The notes under the pieces were generated by a model. It did not search any database. It worked only from the letters and a program-made list of their open reading frames with translations, and had not been told where the DNA came from. This document shows, piece after piece, positions 1 to 4,306 of a stretch of 5,592 bases of DNA (position 1 is the stretch's first letter; each line of letters begins with the position of its first letter). Source of the DNA: CADEED01 sp044871085 (GTDB taxonomy: Bacteria > Pseudomonadota > Gammaproteobacteria > Steroidobacterales > Steroidobacteraceae); NCBI GenBank assembly GCA_044871085.1, contig JBIOZI010000022.1:1-5592 (forward strand). Direction: 5' to 3'. Made by a program: the position numbers and the translations under genes.

Positions 1-3
1 ATC

Positions 4-897
4 TCAGGTCTTCGACGCGTCGTAGATGCTCTGCACGGCGGTGTCGAGCGCTCTGTTGAACTCGGCGTCGCTCTGCTGCGCGGTGAGGCCTTCCGACAGC
101 GCGCGCGAGAAGCTCGCGATCATGCCGTTCTGGCGCGCGAGGCGCTTGTTGGCTTCGTCACGCGAGTAGCCACCCGACAGCGCCACCACCTTCAGCACGC
201 GCGGGTGCTTGATGAGCTCCGCGTAGAAGTTGTCGACGTCGGGAATCGTGAGCTTCAGCATCACCTGCTGGTTCGCCGGCAGCTTGTCGAGCTCGGCGAG
301 GATTTCCTTCTTGAGCACCGCTTCCGAACCCTTCTTGTCCGGGTTCTTGATGTCCACTTCCGGCTCGACGATCGGCACGAGGCCGTGGCTGAGCACCTGG
401 CGCGCGATCTCGAACTGCTGCTTCACCACCGCCTTGATGCCCTCGGCGTTGTTCTGCTTGATGACCGAGCGCTCCTTGGTGCCGAAGATGCCCTTGCTCT
501 TCGCCTTCTTGAGCAACGCATCGAGGTCCGGCATGGGCTTCATGAGCTGCACGCCGTTGGCCTCATCCGCGAGGCCCTTGTCGATCTTGAGGAACGGCAC
601 CACCTGCTTGCTGGCCCACAGGAACTCCGCGGCGGGTTTGCCGGCGAAGTCGCGATCCATCGTCGCCTCGAACAGGATGGCGCCGGCGATGCGGTTGCCC
701 GCGAACGACGGGCTGGTGACGATGCGCGTGCGCATCTGGTGCACGAGATCCATCATCTGCTGGTCGCCCGAGTAGGTGTTCTCGGCGATTCCGTAAAGCT
801 TCAGCGCCTTCGGCGTGCTGCCGCCGCTCTGGTCCAGCGCCGCGATGAATCCCGGCTGGTTGCGGATCTTGGCTGCCTGCTGCTCGAAACTGCTCAT
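4..897 (-). CDS. fda: Class I fructose-1,6-bisphosphate aldolase
   Basis: Cytosolic Schiff-base aldolase that reversibly cleaves fructose-1,6-bisphosphate to dihydroxyacetone phosphate and glyceraldehyde-3-phosphate in glycolysis and gluconeogenesis. The 297-residue protein is full length for the short bacterial members of the classical (animal-type) class I family. Visible active-site motifs are ALDQSGGST at 20-28 (catalytic Asp22), FLKIDKG at 102-108 (Lys104), PIVEPE at 175-180 (Glu178 and Glu180) and VMLKLTIPD at 212-220, where Lys215 is the expected Schiff-base lysine. The phosphate-binding LSGGYSR lies at 240-246. All key residues are intact, so the enzyme should be active and metal independent. 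The ATG start has a GAGGG-type SD (907-912, minus strand) nine bases upstream and a candidate promoter further up. It is divergent from the toxin-antitoxin pair and its 3' neighbour is outside the window. The symbol fda follows the staphylococcal homologue; the E. coli fbaB product belongs to a different class I family. Confidence 0.96.
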   Translation of the reverse strand: MSSFEQQAAKIRNQPGFIAALDQSGGSTPKALKLYGIAENTYSGDQQMMDLVHQMRTRIVTSPSFAGNRIAGAILFEATMDRDFAGKPAAEFLWASKQVVPFLKIDKGLADEANGVQLMKPMPDLDALLKKAKSKGIFGTKERSVIKQNNAEGIKAVVKQQFEIARQVLSHGLVPIVEPEVDIKNPDKKGSEAVLKKEILAELDKLPANQQVMLKLTIPDVDNFYAELIKHPRVLKVVALSGGYSRDEANKRLARQNGMIASFSRALSEGLTAQQSDAEFNRALDTAVQSIYDASKT

Positions 898-939
898 TTT
901 GGAACGCCCTCTGAAGTTGGCCTGTTTTTGAGAGCGGGC

Positions 940-968
940 ATGTTAAGTGCGGCGACCGGACGAGGCAA
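940..968 (-). promoter_or_regulatory. Candidate sigma-70 promoter of the aldolase gene
   Basis: On the minus strand a TTGCCT -35 box (968-963) is separated by exactly 17 bases from a TAACAT -10 box (945-940). Each box matches the consensus at four of six positions. Transcription would begin near 933, giving a leader of about 36 nt that contains the SD at 907-912. Spacing and position are right, but the boxes are imperfect and this is judged by eye. Confidence 0.5.
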
Positions 969-1020
969 CCGCCGCGGCGCGCCGGCCGGGGTGCTACTGC
1001 AGGTCAGCACACTCTTCTAT

Positions 1021-1037
1021 ATGTCCCCGCCGGACAT
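1021..1037. repeat. Perfect inverted repeat ATGTCC-N5-GGACAT
   Basis: Six-base arms around a CCGCC spacer form a perfect dyad. It lies roughly 90-105 bp upstream of the predicted aldolase transcription start and 167 bp before the antitoxin start. The dyad is plain in the sequence; an operator role for either divergent gene is only inferred. Confidence 0.45.
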
Positions 1038-1069
1038 CAGCCGGGAGGCGGGACAGGGGTGGCGCCGAC

Positions 1070-1089
1070 GCACCGTCGCCGACCGGTGC
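1070..1089. repeat. Perfect inverted repeat GCACCG-N8-CGGTGC
   Basis: Six-base GC-rich arms around an eight-base spacer, 114 bp before the antitoxin start. It could be a protein-binding dyad for the toxin-antitoxin operon or a small RNA hairpin. There is no T-tract on either strand, so it is not an intrinsic terminator. In GC-rich DNA such a repeat can arise by chance. Confidence 0.35.
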
Positions 1090-1203
1090 AAATCTCGTTG
1101 TACGCGCTCATTTTCGGTCTCGGCGGGACGACTGGCACCGCGTTAACTTCATCCGCGGGGCAGCGCCGCCCGTGACTTGGCGCGCGACCAGAGCGGGTGT
1201 AGC

Positions 1204-1446
1204 GTGCGAATCGTGTCGGAGGTACTCAAGAAGTTCGGATTGGACAAGCTCAGTGTCGAGCAGCGCCTCGCGCTGATCGAAGACATCTGGAACAGCATCG
1301 ACGCAGACGAATCCTCGGCGATGCAGCTCAGCGACGCGCAACGGGCCGAGCTTGGCGCGCGGCTCGTGGAAGACGACGCGACTCCGGATGACGTCGTCTC
1401 CTGGGAAGAAATCAAGCGTTTCGCTCCAGCCGCCAGCGGAAAGTGA
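1204..1446 (+). CDS. Type II antitoxin, addiction-module component (TIGR02574-like)
   Basis: Probable antitoxin that binds and neutralises the toxin encoded immediately downstream. The product is about 80 residues and acidic. Its N-terminal helix LSVEQRLALIEDIWNSI resembles the helix-rich start of the 'putative addiction module component' family, and its C-terminal DDVVSWEEIKR matches the conserved W-E-E-[IV] end of that family. The frame opens at TTG 1177, but GTG 1204 is preferred because GAGCGGG (1191-1197) lies six bases upstream. GTG 1213 (77 residues) also fits family length and cannot be excluded. The stop codon overlaps the toxin start by four bases (GTGA), so the two are almost certainly translationally coupled. 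In such modules the antitoxin is usually labile and the complex may repress its own operon. No classical DNA-binding fold is obvious here, which is usual for this family. Confidence 0.85.
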   Translation: MRIVSEVLKKFGLDKLSVEQRLALIEDIWNSIDADESSAMQLSDAQRAELGARLVEDDATPDDVVSWEEIKRFAPAASGK

Positions 1447-1739
1447 CCTTAGTCGCATCGTTCCGGCAACAAGCATTCCTCGAGTACACCGCAGCTAGAC
1501 GCTGGTACGAAAAGCAACGCGCCGGTCTTGGAGTCGAATTCGAAACGGAATTTGATCGCGCGATCGCTCGCGCATGTGCTGCTCCTCGTCGCTATGTCAA
1601 AGTCCTTCCCGAAGTACACCGGATTCGATTACATCGATTTCCGTTTGTCATCTACTACCGGATGCGCGGTGACAAGTTGATCGTCCTTGCCGTGTTTCAT
1701 TCGCGGCGCGATCCGGCTGTCTGGCGGAGTCGTTCCTGA
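1443..1739 (+). CDS. Type II toxin, ParE/RelE superfamily
   Basis: The 98-residue basic protein has the size and fold signature of ParE/RelE toxins. The N-terminal helices include FLEYTAARRWYEKQRAGLG (12-30) and EFETEFDRAIARA (32-44). The beta-rich C-terminal half, VHRIRLHRFPFVIYYR then DKLIVLAVFHSRRDP, is the diagnostic signature, and the HSRRDP-x2-W-x2-R tail is typical of ParE-like members paired with TIGR02574 antitoxins. Family members inhibit growth by poisoning gyrase or cleaving translating mRNA; the sequence does not tell which target applies. The GTG start overlaps the antitoxin stop by four bases. Codon use appears more AT-rich (gaattc, gaaacg, ttcatt, gatcgc) than the flanking genes, consistent with acquisition as a small accessory module. 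No terminator is evident before the convergent gene 31 bp downstream. The protein looks intact. Confidence 0.9.
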   Translation: MTLVASFRQQAFLEYTAARRWYEKQRAGLGVEFETEFDRAIARACAAPRRYVKVLPEVHRIRLHRFPFVIYYRMRGDKLIVLAVFHSRRDPAVWRSRS

Positions 1740-1770
1740 GGATTGGGCAGTACGCGCGGCGCCGTAGTCG

Positions 1771-2184
1771 CTACATCTGCGCCGGCAGCGACACGTGCTC
1801 GTGGTTGACCAACCACTGGCCGTTTACTTTCTGGAAGCACGCGGTGACGCGCACCCAGTAGTCCGCCTTCGCACCGCCCGCGCGCGTGCCGCGCACGTGG
1901 CTCAGGCAGTGGCAGAACGCATGGTTGTCGCCCATCGAGATGCGCGGGTCGACCATTTCATAGTCGATGGGACCTTGCATGGAGGCAAACCACCGCTCGA
2001 AGTTCTTTCGATAGGCATCTGCGCCGCGTGTCTCGAGCGGTGGCATGACGTCGTACGTCACCACGTCCGGCGCGTAGTGCGCCATCACGGCGTCGACGTC
2101 CTTGGCGCGGATGGCCTGTGCCAATGACTCCACGCGCTCGCGAAGCGCGCTGTCTTCCGTCGGCTTCCTCACGCTGCTGTGCAT
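1771..2184 (-). CDS. SnoaL/NTF2-like domain protein (ketosteroid-isomerase-like fold)
   Basis: A 137-residue single-domain protein of the SnoaL-like/NTF2 cone-fold superfamily. The N-terminal helix ALRERVESLAQAIRAKDVDAVMAHYAPDVVTYDVMPPLETRG (13-54) carries the typical 'x-A-x-x-A-x-D-x-x-A-hh-x-x-Y-A-x-D' pattern. It is followed by the YRKNFERWF helix (58-66) and beta strands ending in QWLVNHEHVSLP (123-134), with the conserved Trp124 and His-Glu-His late in the fold. There is no signal peptide, so it should be cytoplasmic. Members include isomerases, hydrolases, cyclases and many uncharacterised proteins, so substrate and reaction cannot be assigned. The ATG start is firm: AAGGAG (2191-2196 on the plus sequence) lies six bases upstream. 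It sits 82 bp downstream of the EF-hand gene on the same strand and could be read from that gene's promoter. Two GC-rich stem-loops fill the gap. Confidence 0.88.
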   Translation of the reverse strand: MHSSVRKPTEDSALRERVESLAQAIRAKDVDAVMAHYAPDVVTYDVMPPLETRGADAYRKNFERWFASMQGPIDYEMVDPRISMGDNHAFCHCLSHVRGTRAGGAKADYWVRVTACFQKVNGQWLVNHEHVSLPAQM

Positions 2185-2199
2185 GGCGCTCTCCTTCGG

Positions 2200-2215
2200 C
2201 CTCGCTGCCGCGAGG
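2200..2215. repeat. Stem-loop CCTCGC-N4-GCGAGG in SnoaL-like gene leader
   Basis: A perfect six-base-pair stem with a four-base loop, four bases upstream of the SD (2191-2196) of the SnoaL-like gene on the minus-strand transcript. A second CGAGG copy at 2219-2223 could compete for the same CCTCG arm, giving two alternative pairings. It has no T-tract and does not look like a terminator. A role in translation or mRNA stability is inferred only. Confidence 0.4.
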
Positions 2216-2226
2216 ACCCGAGGATC

Positions 2227-2258
2227 GCGACCCGCGCGACGGACGCCGCGCGGGCCGC
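2227..2258. repeat. Strong GC hairpin between EF-hand and SnoaL-like genes
   Basis: CCCGCGCG (2231-2238) pairs perfectly with CGCGCGGG (2247-2254) around an eight-base loop. Beyond one A/C mismatch, GCG (2227-2229) pairs with CGC (2256-2258). It starts nine bases past the EF-hand stop codon on the minus strand. No run of T follows on either strand, so intrinsic termination is unlikely. It could protect the 3' end of the EF-hand message or give partial attenuation before the SnoaL-like gene. Confidence 0.5.
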
Positions 2259-2266
2259 TGGGGGTC

Positions 2267-2578
2267 TTACTGCTTCGGCTCTTGCGGAGGTGCGGTATTT
2301 GTCGCCGTCACCTCTTCTCTTTCGATGAAGCCGTCGCCGTTCTTGTCGTACCTCGAGAACTGCTGGGTCACGTTCGCATCGACCGCGGCCTCGGCCTTGG
2401 AAATACGGCCGTCACTGTCTTTGTCGAGGGATTCGAAGGTCGCGCCCTGTTGCTGCGAACCCTGCGCGGGTTGTGTGGTCTGGTCACGCTGATCGGGCGT
2501 AGGAGTCTGCGCAACGGCGCCCGCAAACGGCAGCAATGCCACGGCGGTTCCCGCCACCAGTAGTCTGGATACTTTCAT
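2267..2578 (-). CDS. Exported small EF-hand calcium-binding protein
   Basis: A 103-residue protein with an N-terminal Sec signal peptide: basic MKVSR, hydrophobic core LLVAGTAVALLPFAG, predicted cleavage after AVA at residue 23. A Gln/Thr/Pro-rich linker (about 24-46) precedes a pair of EF-hands. Loop 1, DKDSDGRISKAE (52-63), and loop 2, DKNGDGFIEREE (78-89), both have acidic or Asn ligands at positions 1, 3 and 5, Gly at 6, Ile at 8 and Glu at 12, so both should bind Ca2+. Location is probably periplasmic or extracellular; the partner is unknown and a calcium-sensing or buffering role is inferred. The frame is open far upstream to 2923, but the start at 2578 is clear from the signal peptide and AAGGA (2585-2589) six bases before the ATG. 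A near-perfect sigma-54 promoter lies just upstream, which suggests regulation by an activator. Confidence 0.92.
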   Translation of the reverse strand: MKVSRLLVAGTAVALLPFAGAVAQTPTPDQRDQTTQPAQGSQQQGATFESLDKDSDGRISKAEAAVDANVTQQFSRYDKNGDGFIEREEVTATNTAPPQEPKQ

Positions 2579-2617
2579 GATGTTTCCTTTGTCGCTGAAA
2601 AGAATCACATGGAAGAG

Positions 2618-2634
2618 AGCAAATGACGTGCCAA
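2618..2634 (-). promoter_or_regulatory. Sigma-54 (RpoN) promoter of the EF-hand gene
   Basis: The minus strand reads TTGGCACG-TCAT-TTGCT from 2634 to 2618. This matches every conserved position of the published sigma-54 consensus YTGGCACG-N4-TTGCW. The invariant GG (2632-2631) and GC (2620-2619) are separated by exactly ten bases. Transcription would start near 2607, giving a leader of about 29 nt with the SD at 2585-2589 well placed ahead of ATG 2578. It lies in non-coding DNA in the right orientation. Activity would need RpoN and an AAA+ enhancer-binding protein, neither encoded here. Confidence 0.75.
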
Positions 2635-2704
2635 CGGGCTGTCCATTGCGGCGGGCCGCATAGAGCGCCGGTTGGGTCACATTGAAGGAAATGCCGCGCG
2701 AGGC

Positions 2705-2726
2705 GCGAACATTGCAACGCGTTCGC
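2705..2726. promoter_or_regulatory. Candidate enhancer dyad GCGAAC-N10-GTTCGC
   Basis: A perfect inverted repeat with six-base arms and a ten-base spacer, at about -98 to -119 from the predicted sigma-54 transcription start. This is the usual zone for activator binding at such promoters. It does not match an enhancer motif I recognise. The dyad is visible; the function is inferred from position. Confidence 0.35.
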
Positions 2727-2737
2727 CGTGGGCGCGT

Positions 2738-2753
2738 CAGACTAACTACAGAC
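2738..2753. repeat. Direct repeat CAGAC-N6-CAGAC
   Basis: Two CAGAC copies (2738-2742 and 2749-2753) start 11 bp apart, one helical turn, around -131 to -146 of the predicted sigma-54 start. This could be an activator site beside the nearby dyad. The repeat is short and may be chance. Confidence 0.25.
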
Positions 2754-2807
2754 AAGGTTCCAGATCGCTGTCGGACCAGTCGATCGCTAATGTAGGCGCA
2801 TCTGAGC

Positions 2808-3242
2808 CTAGTCTCCGCCGCACCGCTTGACTCTCGGCACCACTCCGCCAGCCGTCGCCTGCACCAATTCATCCACCGCCTTCTCCACCCCAACCTGCGG
2901 CAGGTCGTTCGAGAACGCCACACGCACGGGCAGCACGCGAGCTGCCTGCCGCTCGAACGAATACGCGCTCCAGCTCTTACCGCGCTTCACGTGCATCGTC
3001 CACTCGTTGCGCACGCGCTCGGTCCAAACAACTCCGGCATCGCTCGCGGTTCCATCCAGACGGTTCGCGGTGAGCACAGAGCCCAGGGAGAAACACGAGC
3101 CGGTCTCGTTCATGTCTCCGCGCACCAGCTCGAGCGCGGCGACATCCGCCGGCGGCTGGGCACGCCGCAACGAGAACACCAGCCACGCCGCGAGACCGAT
3201 CGACACGAGCGCGAACAGCGCCCAGGCTCTCGCGGGGCTCAA
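2808..3242 (-). CDS. Unrecognised single-pass membrane-anchored protein
   Basis: I do not recognise this 144-residue protein. It begins with a short N-terminus and a hydrophobic segment ALFALVSIGLAAWLVF (8-23) followed by RR (26-27), consistent with a signal anchor, although a positive-inside reading of RR could also place the C-terminus in the cytoplasm. The remaining ~115 residues form a soluble domain with predicted beta character (a Trp-rich stretch at 73-92, VLPVRVAF at 103-110), a helix VGVEKAVDELVQAT (117-130) and two cysteines (50 and 141) that could pair if exported. The TTG start at 3242 has no good SD of its own but overlaps the stop of a 27-codon ORF by four bases (TTGA), so translation is probably coupled. 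Alternatively the two frames are one gene broken by a single-base shift. The next same-strand gene, the EF-hand gene, has its own promoter in the 229-bp gap. Confidence 0.7.
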   Translation of the reverse strand: MSPARAWALFALVSIGLAAWLVFSLRRAQPPADVAALELVRGDMNETGSCFSLGSVLTANRLDGTASDAGVVWTERVRNEWTMHVKRGKSWSAYSFERQAARVLPVRVAFSNDLPQVGVEKAVDELVQATAGGVVPRVKRCGGD

Positions 3243-3322
3243 GCGCCGGCGCCCTCGCTCGGATGTTCCGCGGGTGAGGGATCTTCCACGGGCATCTCGC
3301 CGTGTTCGCGAATGGGGGTCAT
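3239..3322 (-). CDS. 27-residue short ORF overlapping the membrane-protein gene
   Basis: From ATG 3322 a 27-residue frame runs to TGA at 3241-3239, overlapping the TTG start of the following membrane protein by four bases. It has one of the best SD sites in the window: AGGAG (3332-3328, minus strand) with five-base spacing. The peptide is acidic and rich in Pro, Glu and Gly/Ala (for example MPVEDPSPAEHPSEG) and has no known motif. It may be a leader peptide whose translation feeds the downstream gene, or the true cytoplasmic N-terminal tail of the membrane protein with one base missing or extra near the GC-rich junction (3240-3252). An acidic, proline-rich tail before a transmembrane helix is a common layout, so the second reading deserves equal weight. 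Confidence 0.5.
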   Translation of the reverse strand: MTPIREHGEMPVEDPSPAEHPSEGAGA

Positions 3323-3375
3323 GAGGTCTCCTGGTCGGCGGAGATTAGCGCCCACCTCGCCCTTAAGACCGTCAG

Positions 3376-3408
3376 CCGGCCTTCGCTGCTCGTGTAGGCG
3401 AAGGTCGG
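3376..3408. repeat. Long inverted repeat in the divergent region before the TPR gene
   Basis: CCGGCCTTCGC (3376-3386) pairs with GCGAAGGTCGG (3398-3408) across an 11-base loop. This gives 11 consecutive pairs, one of them G-U, in the plus-strand RNA. The 3' arm contains AAGG (3401-3404), the only SD-like sequence near the TPR gene start at 3419, so the hairpin could mask the ribosome site. It could also be a DNA operator between the divergent genes. The repeat is clear; its function is inferred. Confidence 0.5.
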
Positions 3409-3418
3409 GCCGCAATTG

Positions 3419-4285
3419 ATGTCACACTCGCGAATAGACATGCCGCTGCCGGAGAAACCTGTTCGCCACATTTCACGCCCACTGTTTTGGTGCGTACTGT
3501 GCTGTGTGCTCGCCGCGCGCGCCCATGAAGCATCGGCGGCCGGCGGCCTGCAGACCCAGGCGCAGACCTGCAACGAGCGCTGGGCGCTGATTGTCGAGCG
3601 CGAACCCAAAGATCAGGCCGCCCGGCGCGCAGCCTGGGAACGCGAGAAGCCGGCCTGTGCCGGAACGGGCATCTACGAATACTGGCGGGCCACTTTGTTA
3701 GCCGGGAACAAGGAGTTCGACGAGGCCATCACGCTGCTGGAGGCAGCGCAAGGGCTCGATTCGCCGGTGCACGACGACCTGCGCGTGATGCTGGCGGCCG
3801 TGCGATTCTCCAAGGCGGATGTCTCGCGGCCCCGCGACCTCGCGGCCGCCCGCGCGGCGAACGCCGAACTGGAAGCGATCGTGCGCGAGAAACCGGATAT
3901 GGCACGCGCCGTGTCCCTGCTCGCCTCACAACGCGCAAAGCTCGAGGACTTCCGCGGCGCCGAGGAGATGGCGCGGCGCGGGCTTGCGCTCGAGCCGACG
4001 CAGACGACACCCAAAGCCGTGCTCGTGGTCGCGATGGCCGCGACGAACCGCTGTGGCGAGGCGAAACCGCTGATGGACTCGGTGCTGAATGCGGGCGAAT
4101 CCCATCTCGGCGACGTCTCTTTCATGCGCGCGGCCGCGCAGTGCTACCTGGAGCAGGGCGACCTGCGCAACGCCGAGCAGATGCTGCTGGCGCTTCAAGT
4201 GCGCGTGCCGGAGGTGAACAAGGATCCGGCGATTCGCAAGCTTGCGGCCGCGGTACTCGCGGCGCAGAAAAAGGTTCGAAAGTGA
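3419..4285 (+). CDS. Exported TPR-like repeat protein
   Basis: A 288-residue protein with an N-terminal export signal: a long polar/basic n-region, hydrophobic core PLFWCVLCCVLAA (21-33) and likely cleavage near ASA at residues 38-40. The mature part is alpha-helical and carries TPR-like repeats with the small-residue pattern at about 85-117 (YWRATLLAGNKEFDEAITLLEAA), 163-195 (AVSLLASQRAKLEDFRGAEEMARRGLALEP) and 233-265 (FMRAAAQCYLEQGDLRNAEQMLLAL), with a degenerate unit between the last two. TPR folds mediate protein-protein contacts; the partner is unknown and the location is probably periplasmic. Cys51/Cys80 and Cys212/Cys242 could form disulfides. ATG 3419 is chosen over TTG 3416 and over ATG 3440, which has no SD and would still keep the signal sequence. 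The SD is weak and lies in a hairpin. It converges on the DUF1835-family gene with a 21-bp gap. Confidence 0.85.
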   Translation: MSHSRIDMPLPEKPVRHISRPLFWCVLCCVLAARAHEASAAGGLQTQAQTCNERWALIVEREPKDQAARRAAWEREKPACAGTGIYEYWRATLLAGNKEFDEAITLLEAAQGLDSPVHDDLRVMLAAVRFSKADVSRPRDLAAARAANAELEAIVREKPDMARAVSLLASQRAKLEDFRGAEEMARRGLALEPTQTTPKAVLVVAMAATNRCGEAKPLMDSVLNAGESHLGDVSFMRAAAQCYLEQGDLRNAEQMLLALQVRVPEVNKDPAIRKLAAAVLAAQKKVRK

Positions 4286-4306
4286 GGCGGCGGGTTCGCG
4301 TGCAGG

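Larger units (their letters stand above)
898..1203. other. Divergent intergenic region, aldolase / toxin-antitoxin
   Basis: This 306-bp gap separates the divergent aldolase and antitoxin genes. It holds the aldolase SD and candidate promoter (907-968) and two perfect inverted repeats: ATGTCC-N5-GGACAT (1021-1037) and GCACCG-N8-CGGTGC (1070-1089). Open frames crossing the region show no recognisable protein and look like GC-rich shadows. I could not identify a convincing sigma-70 promoter for the toxin-antitoxin pair. Confidence 0.6.

Noticed and set aside
205..1146. Long plus-strand open frame of 313 codons opposite the aldolase
   Set aside because: It is antisense to the aldolase, Leu/Arg/His-rich as expected for a GC-rich shadow frame, and has no recognisable domain or good SD.
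1132..1149. Second sigma-54-like site (CTGGCACC...TTAAC) upstream of the antitoxin
   Set aside because: The -24 half is good, but the -12 half has AC instead of the essential GC at the required ten-base spacing.
1740..1775. Terminator between the toxin and SnoaL-like genes (CGGCGCCG palindrome, GTAG-TCG-CTAC hairpin)
   Set aside because: The stems are very short, overlap the SnoaL-like stop codon and lack T-tracts.
2579..2923. Upstream extension of the EF-hand frame to a 218-residue protein
   Set aside because: The extension is Arg-rich, overlaps the membrane-protein gene, and would bury a clear signal peptide and SD that mark ATG 2578.
3416..3418. TTG 3416 as the TPR gene start
   Set aside because: ATG follows immediately at 3419 and is the stronger initiator in the same frame.
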